DNA from: Mariniphaga sp.
GTDB taxonomy: Bacteria > Bacteroidota > Bacteroidia > Bacteroidales > Prolixibacteraceae
Direction: 5' to 3'
Length of the DNA: 64,000 nucleotides
Assembly (NCBI GenBank): GCA_024636975.1
Contig: JAGXGA010000028.1
Coordinates: 1-64,000 of the forward strand
How positions within the stretch are numbered: the first letter of the stretch is position 1; every line of letters starts with the position of its first letter. Shown here in pieces: positions 44,232 to 52,207 of this stretch. Position numbers and translations under genes: made by a program. The notes beneath the pieces are model-generated. The model ran no database searches, was not told where the DNA came from, and saw nothing but the letters and a program-made list of their open reading frames with translations.

Positions 44232-45389
44232 ATGGAATTCTTAAAAAACTTTTTTGAAAAAACGAAACCTTATGTACAGAAAGGTGCGAAGTACCACTGG
44301 CTTCATTCGGTGCACGACGGTTTTTTCACATTTCTTTATGTGCCAAAGACTACAGCAAAAACTGGTGCACACATTCACGATTACATTGACCTGAAGCGTG
44401 CAATGTCGATTGTGGTGCTGGCACTTGTACCCGCATTGTTATTCGGAATGTACAATGTAGGCTATCAACACTTTATTGCTATAGGAGAACTGGCCAACAC
44501 AGGCTTTTGGGATATCTTCCTTTACGGCTTAATCAAGGTTTTACCAGTAGTTATTGTTTCTTACGGAGTAGGATTGGGACTTGAGTTTGTTTTTGCACAA
44601 ATACGCGGACATGAAATCAATGAAGGATTTCTTGTTTCAGGCATGCTCATTCCACTAATCATGCCTGTAGAAACTCCACTTTGGATGGTAGCCGTAGCCA
44701 CCGCCTTTGCAGTAATTTTTGGAAAGGAAGTTTTTGGTGGCACTGGTATGAACATCTGGAATCCGGCACTGGTAGCCAGGGCGTTCCTGTTCTTTGCCTA
44801 TCCTGCCCAGATGTCGGGAAATAGCGTATGGGTTGCGCTCGATGAAGGTGATCGTGTTATTGACGGGTTCACAGGGGCTACACCTATGGCCGATTTAGCT
44901 GCTGGAACCGTTGACTACAGTGTTGTTGATGCATTTTTTGGATTTATTCCCGGCTCCATAGGAGAGACTTCATTTGTGGCCATAATGTTAGGTGCGTTAG
45001 TGCTTATTGTAACCGGAATAGGAAACTGGAAAATTATCCTGTCTACTTTTGCCGGCGGACTCCTGATGGGACTAATTCTTAACCTGTTTGCTGTAAATAC
45101 TTACATGTCCACGCCATTCTGGCATCATATGCTTCTTGGCGGGTTTGCTTTTGGTGCAGTTTTTATGGCAACCGACCCTGTTTCAGCAGCCCAGACCGGG
45201 AAAGGAAAATGGATATACGGCCTGTTGATTGGTATTCTGGCTATCCTGATACGGGTAATTAACCCTGCATTCCCGGAAGGAATGATGCTGGCGATATTGC
45301 TTATGAACACTTTTGCCCCACTAATTGACCATTATGTGGTACAGGGGCATATAAAACGCCGCATGAAGCGGGCAAAAATTTCAGCTTAA
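44232..45389 (+). CDS. nqrB: Na+-NQR subunit B (FMN-binding membrane subunit)
   Basis: A 385-residue subunit with about 10 membrane helices that carries the sodium channel and a covalent FMN. The flavinylation motif is GFTGATPM, with the modified threonine predicted at T217. The helices around LVPALLFGMYNVG and GKEVFGGTGMNIWNPALVARAFLFFAYPAQMSG are typical. It follows nqrA by 34 bases. ApbE, which makes the FMN bond, is encoded at 36643-37641. Confidence 0.95.
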   Translation: MEFLKNFFEKTKPYVQKGAKYHWLHSVHDGFFTFLYVPKTTAKTGAHIHDYIDLKRAMSIVVLALVPALLFGMYNVGYQHFIAIGELANTGFWDIFLYGLIKVLPVVIVSYGVGLGLEFVFAQIRGHEINEGFLVSGMLIPLIMPVETPLWMVAVATAFAVIFGKEVFGGTGMNIWNPALVARAFLFFAYPAQMSGNSVWVALDEGDRVIDGFTGATPMADLAAGTVDYSVVDAFFGFIPGSIGETSFVAIMLGALVLIVTGIGNWKIILSTFAGGLLMGLILNLFAVNTYMSTPFWHHMLLGGFAFGAVFMATDPVSAAQTGKGKWIYGLLIGILAILIRVINPAFPEGMMLAILLMNTFAPLIDHYVVQGHIKRRMKRAKISA

Positions 45390-45405
45390 CCGAAATAATA
45401 ATACG

Positions 45406-46107
45406 ATGGACAGAAATAGCAACAACTATACATTCCTTTACGCCGCAGTCATGGTAATCCTGGTTGCCGCCATTCTTGCCACTGTAGCCATGTCATTGAG
45501 GCCGCGCCAGGAAAGGAATACTGAGATTGAGAAAAAACAGAATATACTTGCATCGGTTAACATACAAACCACTCCTGCCAACGCAGAAGAGATATATGCA
45601 GAGCGCATACAAAACCAGTATGTTGTTAATGCCCAGGGCGAACGGGTGGAAGGAGTCGATGCATTTGAGATCGAATTGCGTAATGAACGTGTAAAACCCA
45701 TTGAGGAGAGATTGCTCCCGGTATTCGAATTTCAGGGCGAGGATGGATTAAAATACATTTTTGAAATGCGCGGAGCCGGATTGTGGGGCCCCATATGGGG
45801 ATTCATATCCTTAAATGAAGACATGAGCACCATTTACGGAGCCAATTTCGACCATCAGGGGGAAACACCCGGGTTAGGAGCTGAAATTTCAACCGATTGG
45901 TTTCAGGAAGATTTTAAAGGTAAGGAAATTTTTAATGAGTCGGGAGAACTGGTTTCGATCACTGTGACTAAAGTTGGTCAGGAAGCGCCGGAAGACCATA
46001 GCGTGGATGGAATCTCAGGAGGGACCATTACCAGCAAAGGGCTTCAGGACATGTTGGAGGAAGGATTTTCTGCTTACCGCGAATTTATAACCCAAAAAAA
46101 GTCGTAA
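45406..46107 (+). CDS. nqrC: Na+-NQR subunit C (FMN-binding periplasmic subunit)
   Basis: A 233-residue subunit with one N-terminal membrane helix (YAAVMVILVAAILATVAMSL) and a periplasmic FMN-binding domain. The flavinylation site reads VDGISGGTITSKG with the threonine at T207; the usual SGAT appears here as SGGT. Other landmarks are GLWGPIWGFISL and QGETPGLGAEIS. It lies 16 bases after nqrB and 3 bases before nqrD. Confidence 0.95.
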   Translation: MDRNSNNYTFLYAAVMVILVAAILATVAMSLRPRQERNTEIEKKQNILASVNIQTTPANAEEIYAERIQNQYVVNAQGERVEGVDAFEIELRNERVKPIEERLLPVFEFQGEDGLKYIFEMRGAGLWGPIWGFISLNEDMSTIYGANFDHQGETPGLGAEISTDWFQEDFKGKEIFNESGELVSITVTKVGQEAPEDHSVDGISGGTITSKGLQDMLEEGFSAYREFITQKKS

Positions 46108-46110
46108 AAA

Positions 46111-46755
46111 ATGAGTGAATCATTGTTTTCAAGAAAAAATACAAGACTGTTAAGCGATCCGGTTGGCAGCAGCAATCCCATCACCGTGCAGGTTTTAGGT
46201 ATTTGTTCTGCACTTGCTGTTACAGCCCAGTTAAAGCCATCTGTGGTTATGGCCTTATCGGTAGTTGCTGTACTGGCCTTTTCTAATGTCATCATTTCCC
46301 TGTTACGGAATACCATTCCCAACAGGATTCGAATTATTGTGCAGCTTGTGGTCATTGCCTCACTGGTAATACTAGTCGACCAGGTGCTTAAAGCATTTGT
46401 TTATGATGTTAGCAAGCAGCTTTCCGTGTTTGTAGGGTTAATCATTACCAACTGTATCATCATGGGTCGGCTTGAAGCATTTGCTCTTGGAAACCGTCCG
46501 TGGCCTTCTTTCCTTGATGGCATCGGCAATGGTGCAGGATATGGCCTTATCCTTATAATTGTAGGATTTCTCCGTGAACTTTTCGGTTCAGGTTCAATAT
46601 ACGGATATCAGATAATTCCCAACAGCTGGTATATTTCCAACGGAGGATTTTACGAGAACAATGGGATGATGATTTTGCCGCCAATGGCTCTTATTACCAT
46701 CGGAATTATTATTTGGGTACAACGCAGTCGCAACAAAAAACTTATAGAAGATTAA
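46111..46755 (+). CDS. nqrD: Na+-NQR subunit D
   Basis: A 214-residue subunit with six membrane helices. It shows the paralogous NqrD/NqrE core ([24 protein letters not shown], then [34 protein letters not shown]), including the cysteine that coordinates the buried iron centre shared with NqrE. It starts 3 bases after nqrC. Confidence 0.95.
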   Translation: MSESLFSRKNTRLLSDPVGSSNPITVQVLGICSALAVTAQLKPSVVMALSVVAVLAFSNVIISLLRNTIPNRIRIIVQLVVIASLVILVDQVLKAFVYDVSKQLSVFVGLIITNCIIMGRLEAFALGNRPWPSFLDGIGNGAGYGLILIIVGFLRELFGSGSIYGYQIIPNSWYISNGGFYENNGMMILPPMALITIGIIIWVQRSRNKKLIED

Positions 46756-46774
46756 CAGGTAAATAGTAAAAGAT

Positions 46775-47392
46775 ATGGAAAATCTAATTAATATATTTGT
46801 TAAATCGATATTTATCGAGAACATGATTTTTGCCTACTTCCTGGGCATGTGTTCTTACCTGGCTGTTTCAAAAACTGTAAAAACAGCGACCGGCTTGGGT
46901 ATAGCAGTAATATTTGTGCTTACCATAACCCTTCCTGTCAATTACCTGCTTGAAAATTACATATTAACAGAAGGAGCCATGGCATGGCTGCATCCTTCGT
47001 TGGCAGCAATTGATTTAAGCTTTTTATCGTTCATCATGTTTATAGCGGTAATTGCAGCAATGGTTCAACTTGTGGAGATGGTTGTTGAAAAATTTGCTCC
47101 TGTGCTGTACACCCAGCTTGGGATATTTCTACCATTGATTGCAGTTAACTGTGCTATTTTAGGAGGATCCCTTTTTATGCAGCAAAAAGCCTTCTTTAAT
47201 GTAGGTGAGGCTACTGTATACGGGCTTGGTTCAGGTGTCGGCTGGTTTTTGGCAATCGTAGGTATAGCAGCCATCCGCGAGAAACTGCAGTATTCAAACG
47301 TACCGCCACCATTACGCGGACTGGGCATTACCTTTATTGTTACCGGACTGATGGGTCTTGCCTTTATGGGATTTATGGGAATTCAATTGTAA
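46775..47392 (+). CDS. nqrE: Na+-NQR subunit E
   Basis: A 205-residue, six-helix subunit paired with NqrD in the antiparallel membrane core. Matching features are [21 protein letters not shown] at the start, with the iron-ligand cysteine, and [20 protein letters not shown], with the second. It starts 19 bases after nqrD. Confidence 0.95.
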   Translation: MENLINIFVKSIFIENMIFAYFLGMCSYLAVSKTVKTATGLGIAVIFVLTITLPVNYLLENYILTEGAMAWLHPSLAAIDLSFLSFIMFIAVIAAMVQLVEMVVEKFAPVLYTQLGIFLPLIAVNCAILGGSLFMQQKAFFNVGEATVYGLGSGVGWFLAIVGIAAIREKLQYSNVPPPLRGLGITFIVTGLMGLAFMGFMGIQL

Positions 47393-47410
47393 TAACAAAA
47401 TATATTTTCA

Positions 47411-48673
47411 ATGCTATTGCTTTCGACACAAACGACCGTTATTCTTGCCAGTGTGGCAGTGTTTTTAGGAGTCATTGTCATGCTGGTGGCCATCCTTCTG
47501 TTTGCCAAGAAAAAACTTACACCCTCGGGAGAAGTTAAAATTGACATCAATGAAGGCGACCGCGAAATAATTACTGACCCTGGCAATACACTGCTGTCAA
47601 CCCTGAGTAACAACAAAATTCTACTCCCATCGGCTTGTGGTGGCGGAGGTACCTGTGCCATGTGCCGCTGCCAGATTGTAGAAGGGGGCGGTTCAATTCT
47701 GCCCACAGAAACCGATTTCTTTACCCGCAAGGAGCAAAATGAAAACTGGCGCCTTGCCTGTCAGGTGAAAGTAAAGGAAGACCTTAAAATTAAAGTTCCA
47801 CAGGAAGTCCTGGGTGTTAAGAAATGGGAATGTGAAGTTGTTTCCAATAAAAACGTGGCTACTTTTATAAAGGAGTTTGTGGTGAAGCTCCCTGAAGGTG
47901 AAAACATGAACTTCAAATCGGGAGGATACATCCAGATTGATGTACCAAAAATTGAAGTGGATTTCAAAGATATCCATGTTGATGAAAAGTACCTCGATGA
48001 ATGGGAGAAGTTTGGCATGTTCACCCTGACGATGAAAAATCCGGAACCAACGTATCGTGCCTACTCCATGGCCAATCATCCGGCAGAAGGAAACATCATC
48101 ATGTTGAACATTCGTATTGCCACCCCACCATGGGACCGTGCAAACAATGCATTTAAAAACGTGAACCCGGGCATCTGCTCTTCATTTGTTTTTTCCAGAA
48201 ACCCGGGAGATAAAGTAACCATTTCAGGGCCGTACGGGGAATTCTTCCTGAAAAAGAACGACAACGAAATGATGTTCATTGGCGGTGGTGCAGGTATGGC
48301 GCCTATGCGGTCACATCTTTTCCACCTGTTCCATACAGTAAAAGAAGAAAAGAAAAAAGTAACGTTCTGGTATGGCGCCCGCTCATGGAAAGAAGTTTTT
48401 TATTACGAACAGTTCCGGGAAATCGAAAAGAATTTCGATAATTTCAAATTCAATCTGGCACTAAGCGAACCACTCCCAGAAGACAAATGGGAAGGACCTA
48501 CCGGATTCATTCACCAGGTAATTTACGACAATTACCTGAACCAGCATGAGGAGCCTGAAGAAATCGACTACTACCTCTGCGGCCCGCCCATGATGAACGA
48601 TGCGGTGCAGAAAATGCTTTACAACCTGGGTGTTCCCGATGAAAATATAGCCTTCGACGACTTCGGAAGCTAA
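47411..48673 (+). CDS. nqrF: Na+-NQR subunit F (NADH dehydrogenase, 2Fe-2S and FAD)
   Basis: A 420-residue subunit with an N-terminal helix (residues 4-30), a 2Fe-2S domain and an FNR-like FAD/NADH domain. The four cluster cysteines are C76, C82, C85 (ACGGGGTCAMC) and C117 (LACQV). FAD is bound by RAYSMANHP and NADH by FIGGGAGMAPMRSH and DYYLCGPPMMNDA. It is the electron entry subunit and last gene of the operon, followed by a strong terminator. Confidence 0.96.
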   Translation: MLLLSTQTTVILASVAVFLGVIVMLVAILLFAKKKLTPSGEVKIDINEGDREIITDPGNTLLSTLSNNKILLPSACGGGGTCAMCRCQIVEGGGSILPTETDFFTRKEQNENWRLACQVKVKEDLKIKVPQEVLGVKKWECEVVSNKNVATFIKEFVVKLPEGENMNFKSGGYIQIDVPKIEVDFKDIHVDEKYLDEWEKFGMFTLTMKNPEPTYRAYSMANHPAEGNIIMLNIRIATPPWDRANNAFKNVNPGICSSFVFSRNPGDKVTISGPYGEFFLKKNDNEMMFIGGGAGMAPMRSHLFHLFHTVKEEKKKVTFWYGARSWKEVFYYEQFREIEKNFDNFKFNLALSEPLPEDKWEGPTGFIHQVIYDNYLNQHEEPEEIDYYLCGPPMMNDAVQKMLYNLGVPDENIAFDDFGS

Positions 48674-48696
48674 AACAAAAGAAATTTGTAAGGAAA

Positions 48697-48740
48697 AACC
48701 ATCCTTTATCCCGTGAAGCAGGGAAAAGGGTGGTTTTTTT
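48697..48740 (+). terminator. Terminator of the nqr operon
   Basis: AACCATCCTTTATCCC (48697-48712) pairs with GGGAAAAGGGTGGTT (48721-48735) over 15 bp with one G-U pair and one bulged A, loop of 8, then a run of seven T (48734-48740). It lies 24 bases after the nqrF stop codon. Confidence 0.9.
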
Positions 48741-48842
48741 CATTCACGTTAAAACAATTTGCTTTTTTAATTAATCGTTAATTTATTAAAATTTTTATAA
48801 CCTTATCTACATTTATTCAATAAAATTTCTACTGGTTATTCT

Positions 48843-48871
48843 TTTGTTTATCGCCAAAAAAGTTATATTTG
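48843..48871 (+). promoter_or_regulatory. Promoter of the ECF sigma factor gene
   Basis: TTTG (48843-48846) and TATATTTG (48864-48871) with a 17-base spacer match the housekeeping Bacteroidota consensus, so the sigma factor itself is probably transcribed by the primary sigma factor. Transcription would start near 48878. Confidence 0.55.
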
Positions 48872-48898
48872 TTAGGAAACTAATAAAACAGGACAACT

Positions 48899-49456
48899 TT
48901 GGAAGACTTTCTTTGGAAAAATATTCAGCAGGGTGATAAAAGCTCTTTAAAACGGTTGCACAACAGATATTTCCACCAGATGTACCTGTATGCAGCCAAA
49001 TCAATCCCTGACAGCAACGGGTTGTCTGAAGAGTTGGTGTCCGACTGTTTCATAAAGCTTTGGGAGAACAGTAAAAACATACAAATCCAATCCTCCATAA
49101 AACACTATCTCTTTACAATGCTTCACAACAGCATCATCGATTACTACAGAAAAAAAAGATTGCTGACCGAGCCCATTAACCAGGACATTTGTGCTCCATT
49201 AAATGAAAAGGAATTCGACGATCAAAAACAATACGCCCAACTCTACCTGGCAGTAAAAAAGCTGCCCGACCAATGCAGGAAAGTATTGGAACTGGCCATA
49301 TTTGAATCGATGTCTTACAATGAAATAGCAGAAAAACTCCACATATCGCGTAACACAGTTAAAACACAGATCGCCCGTGCCTACCGCTCCCTGAAGGAAA
49401 TGCTCGACCCGAAGGATTTCAATTTCTTTTTGATCGTCAGAAAGAAACAGGATTAG
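48899..49456 (+). CDS. ECF-type RNA polymerase sigma factor (SusC/FecR-linked)
   Basis: A 185-residue sigma-70 family protein with region 2 (LKRLHNRYFHQMYLYAAKSI, then LVSDCFIKLWENSK) and region 4 (QCRKVLELAIFESMSYNEIAEKLHISRNTVKTQIARAYRSLKEML), the classic FecI-like layout. The start is TTG at 48899, preceded by AGGA eight bases upstream; no upstream ATG fits the frame. Sigma factors of this type activate susC/susD operons after release by a FecR anti-sigma factor. Normally fecR follows directly, but here it lies 2.75 kb away beyond a phosphatase gene and repeats. Confidence 0.88.
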   Translation: MEDFLWKNIQQGDKSSLKRLHNRYFHQMYLYAAKSIPDSNGLSEELVSDCFIKLWENSKNIQIQSSIKHYLFTMLHNSIIDYYRKKRLLTEPINQDICAPLNEKEFDDQKQYAQLYLAVKKLPDQCRKVLELAIFESMSYNEIAEKLHISRNTVKTQIARAYRSLKEMLDPKDFNFFLIVRKKQD

Positions 49457-49477
49457 ATCGTTCATAGAAACGCTGAC

Positions 49478-49525
49478 AAAGCCTATTCCGATGCATCGGA
49501 AAACTGCGTTCGCTTTAAGGCTTTC
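49478..49525. repeat. Nested palindrome after the sigma factor gene
   Basis: TTCCGATGCATCGGAA (49486-49501) is a perfect 16-base palindrome. It lies between AAAGCC (49478-49483) and GGCTTT (49520-49525), so a larger cruciform is possible. It may act as a terminator of the sigma gene or be part of a dispersed repeat. The rest of the 375-base gap to 49832 holds the C-rich element at 49571 and nothing coding. Confidence 0.6.
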
Positions 49526-49570
49526 TCAATAATTCACTATTCATCACTATAAATTACCATCATATTCCTC

Positions 49571-49611
49571 CCTCCCGCACCCCGAACCCCCAGGGGGAGC
49601 CATCCCTGCAC
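49571..49611. repeat. C-rich dispersed repeat, copy 1
   Basis: CCTCCCGCACCCCGAACCCC followed by CAGGGGGAGCCATCCCTGCA and C; copy 2 at 51652-51692 differs at only a few of 41 positions and a partial relative lies at 41074-41095. The centre (CCCCCAGGGGG) is palindromic. The two full copies flank the PhoD-like gene in the same orientation. Confidence 0.7.
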
Positions 49612-49831
49612 CGGAAATAGTCATATACGGTTGGAATCCTCCTAAATTGATTGGTATCGTTATTTTTTTTAAATTTAACAGCTTTCTTATAATTTTATAG
49701 ATCCGGTTTTTATTAATAAATGTTTCGAAATCATGAAATGAGCATGAGCAATATATCACATCAACATAGGATAAATAAAAACCTCATGCGAATTACATAT
49801 GATACCACTAAAAACAAACAATTTTAATCAT

Positions 49832-51196
49832 ATGAAATTGCCAATTTTATACTTCATTTTTTCCTCAATTTTCATAGTACAGGTTAGTTATGCTCAGTAT
49901 GCGGCCCAGCTTCTCAGCGGACCAATGGTGGGTCATACTACTTCCTCGGAGGCAAACATTTGGGTGGAAACGGATATGCCGGCAGAAGTGAAAGTGCATT
50001 ACTGGTATGAATCGGGAGTGCAGCCGATTGTTAAAGATGTTGCAACAGGACTTACGGATACCGAAGCACCATTTACAGGCACCATTACTCTGGACGGGAT
50101 ACCGGCACGTGCGCTTGTTCATTACGAACTTGAAATTAACGGCAGGGCAGTAAGGCCACATACGGTTCAATCGTTTCTTATGATGCCGGCACCGGAATCA
50201 TCAACCAATTTTAAAGTGGCCTTCACCTCCTGCATAAATCCTATCCGGGTGCCGGTCCAGCCTGTCTGGACCCAGATGGGCGTTCTCCGGCCTGATGTGC
50301 TCCTGCTAATTGGCGACAACAACTATATGCCGATGTGGCCCGAGGCGTATGACGCGCCAGAAAGTACGGTTTCTTATGCATTGTCACGGTACCATCGCTA
50401 TCTGCGCGATGTACCCGGACTCCGGTCCATATTATCCTCTGTACCCACTTATGCAATCTGGGACGATCACGATTATGGCCCAAACAATTCCGACCGTACC
50501 TTCAGGTGGCGCGACCTTTCACTGAGCCTGTTTAAAAAATACTGGCCAAATCCTGCAGCCGGCACTGAAACAACAGCCGGAATTTTTTTCTCATTCAAAA
50601 TAGCGGATGTGGAATTTTTTATGCTCGACGACCGTTATCACCGTGATCCAAATGAAGCACCCGACAGGAAAACAATGTTGGGTGAAGGTCAGCTTTCATG
50701 GTTAAGAGAACAGCTAAAAGCAAGTACTGCCACGTTTAAAGTAATAGTCAACGGACACACCACTACCATTGACCGTGGCGACCGCGGCGAATACTGGGCG
50801 AATTTCGGAGATGAACGTGATGAATTCCTGAAGTGGATGTTCACAGAAGGCATTGAAGGTGTGTTCTTTATTTCAGGTGACTGGCATGTAGGCTCGCTTA
50901 GCCGTATTGACTTTTCGCGTGAAGGTTATCCGCTTTACGAGTTGATCAGCTCCAATGCAGGAGTTTCCCAGGTGGAGGCCGACAATCATCAATACAGCTA
51001 TAACCGGCAAACCACAGGACATAACCGCCGGTTTGATGGCCCAATTATTAACGACATTCGTGATTACAACTTTGGAATGCTGGAATTTTCGGGTAAAGGG
51101 GAAAACCGTTCGGTTACACTTAAAATTATAGACCACCATGGTGAAGTGAGGGTTGCACACGAGCTTATGAAAAATGACCTGAGTCCCCGGCAATAA
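49832..51196 (+). CDS. PhoD-like metallophosphatase (alkaline phosphatase D family)
   Basis: The protein (454 residues from the ATG at 49832) begins with a signal peptide (MKLPILYFIFSSIFIVQVSYAQ), a fibronectin-like N-terminal region (SEANIWVETDMPAEVKVHYWY) and the PhoD catalytic domain: TSCINPIR, LLIGDNNYM (usually GDxxY), IWDDHDYGPNNSD, EFFMLDDRYHR, KVIVNGHTT and FISGDWHVGSL. The metal ligands are visible, so it should be an active Ca/Fe-type phosphodiesterase or phosphomonoesterase acting outside the cytoplasm. A start at 49799 would leave extra residues before the signal peptide. It lies between the sigma factor and its expected anti-sigma gene, flanked by C-rich repeats. Confidence 0.85.
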   Translation: MKLPILYFIFSSIFIVQVSYAQYAAQLLSGPMVGHTTSSEANIWVETDMPAEVKVHYWYESGVQPIVKDVATGLTDTEAPFTGTITLDGIPARALVHYELEINGRAVRPHTVQSFLMMPAPESSTNFKVAFTSCINPIRVPVQPVWTQMGVLRPDVLLLIGDNNYMPMWPEAYDAPESTVSYALSRYHRYLRDVPGLRSILSSVPTYAIWDDHDYGPNNSDRTFRWRDLSLSLFKKYWPNPAAGTETTAGIFFSFKIADVEFFMLDDRYHRDPNEAPDRKTMLGEGQLSWLREQLKASTATFKVIVNGHTTTIDRGDRGEYWANFGDERDEFLKWMFTEGIEGVFFISGDWHVGSLSRIDFSREGYPLYELISSNAGVSQVEADNHQYSYNRQTTGHNRRFDGPIINDIRDYNFGMLEFSGKGENRSVTLKIIDHHGEVRVAHELMKNDLSPRQ

Positions 51197-51560
51197 GCCA
51201 TCGGCCGACGCAGGAGGGTAATCATGTTTTTATCAATTTTCACTTCAGTGGTCACTGGTCATCAGTCATTGGGTGCTGGTCATTGGATTTTGGACACTTG
51301 TCATTGGCATTGGCTGACGATCGGTCATTGAGTACTGGTAATTAGGGCTCCACTTTCCACAGTTATAAAGTTTAACCATTTGACAACTTAATCCTTTCAC
51401 AATTAATCAATTAGACATTTTAACAATTTGGCAATTTAACCATTGCGCAATTTTTCAATTTCATCCTTTCACAATTTAATCAAACCTCTATCAATCGATA
51501 TCAATCTCAACCTAATCTCCGTTATTTCCAGTCCCACCTTTAACCGTTAAACTCTCTCCT

Positions 51561-51630
51561 TAATCACAACTTAATCACCTCCAATCTCCCTAATTTCCAC
51601 CCTGCCCCACTTTAAACTTTAAACCTTAAA
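51561..51630. repeat. 70-base direct repeat, copy 1
   Basis: The stretch from TAATCACAACTTAATCACCT to AAACTTTAAACCTTAAA is repeated 280 bases further on (51841-51910) with a single mismatch (T in copy 1, G in copy 2, in the TTTAAACTTT/TTTAAACGTT part). The near-identity in non-coding DNA implies recent duplication or gene conversion. Confidence 0.9.
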
Positions 51631-51637
51631 CTTTAAA
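51610..51637. repeat. Four tandem heptads CYTTAAA
   Basis: CTTTAAA, CTTTAAA, CCTTAAA, CTTTAAA in register; the same heptad as at 33374-33401 on the other strand (GTTTAAA reads TTTAAAC). Confidence 0.75.
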
Positions 51638-51651
51638 CTCTCTTCTCCTCC

Positions 51652-51692
51652 CCTCCCGCACCCCGAACCCCCAAGGGGAGCAAACCCTGCAC
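51652..51692. repeat. C-rich dispersed repeat, copy 2
   Basis: CCTCCCGCACCCCGAACCCC followed by CAAGGGGAGCAAACCCTGCA and C, nearly the same as 49571-49611 and in the same orientation. It sits inside the G-depleted mosaic downstream of the PhoD-like gene. Confidence 0.7.
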
Positions 51693-51840
51693 AAGAAGGA
51701 CTGTTTTATTATCGGCTAAAATCATATATCATCATTAATGCTGATAGCAAACGGACTGAGTCTAAATCCTACAGTTTATCAATTTCTCAATCCATCATTC
51801 TCTAATTAATCTTCTCTTTGACTCTCTGCTCAATCACAAC

Positions 51841-51910
51841 TAATCACAACTTAATCACCTCCAATCTCCCTAATTTCCACCCTGCCCCACTTTAAACGTT
51901 AAACCTTAAA
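51841..51910. repeat. 70-base direct repeat, copy 2
   Basis: Second copy of the repeat at 51561-51630, one mismatch in 70 bases. After it the two contexts diverge at once (TCCCCTCTCC against CTTTAAACTC). Confidence 0.9.
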
Positions 51911-52158
51911 TCCCCTCTCCTCAATCACCACTTAATCTCAACTTAATCTCCACCTAATCTCAAATTGCTATTCACCAATTGATCACCCGTTCCTGCCATA
52001 ACCTATTGACTAACAACATTATAACATTCCTTCCAGAACTTTTCTAAAAAAAACTTCCCTTTCCTGTCACCCTGCCTTTATTCGTTTTTCGTCTTTATAC
52101 TTGAACGCAACCGATAAACGAAAGTCTGGTTGTTCATAGATACTTAGTTTTAGAAATT

Positions 52159-52190
52159 AAAAGAACGGCTGGCACATCAGTCGTTCTTTT
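52159..52190 (+). terminator. Terminator- or attenuator-like hairpin in front of fecR
   Basis: AAAAGAACGGCTG (52159-52171) pairs with CAGTCGTTCTTTT (52178-52190) over 13 bp with one G-U pair and a 6-base loop; the 3' arm ends in four T. It lies 17 bases before the fecR start codon. It may end transcripts coming from upstream, or attenuate fecR-susC transcription. Confidence 0.6.
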
Positions 52191-52207
52191 CCGAGATGAA
52201 CAATTAA

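Larger units (their letters stand above)
51240..52060. repeat. Non-coding mosaic of degenerate short repeats, G-depleted on the plus strand
   Basis: No gene in 51197-52207. From 51240 to 51340 a degenerate word close to GGTCATTGG recurs; from 51400 to 51480 words like CAATTTAACCATT recur; from 51560 to 51970 words like ACTTAATCTCC and TTTAAAC recur. Long stretches almost lack G: I count one G in 51541-51600, two in 51601-51660, two in 51781-51840, two in 51841-51900 and none in 51901-51960. It contains the 70-base repeat and the second C-rich element listed separately. I see no promoter or structured RNA. Confidence 0.75.

Noticed and set aside
49571-51692. Composite transposon carrying the PhoD-like gene
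   Set aside because: The flanking elements are 41-base C-rich repeats without terminal inverted repeats, transposase or target-site duplication that I can see; kept only as a repeat-flanked segment.
51240-52060. CRISPR array or diversity-generating retroelement template
   Set aside because: Repeats are 7-11 bases, degenerate and not regularly spaced; the 70-base repeat has only two copies; no cas or reverse-transcriptase gene in the window.
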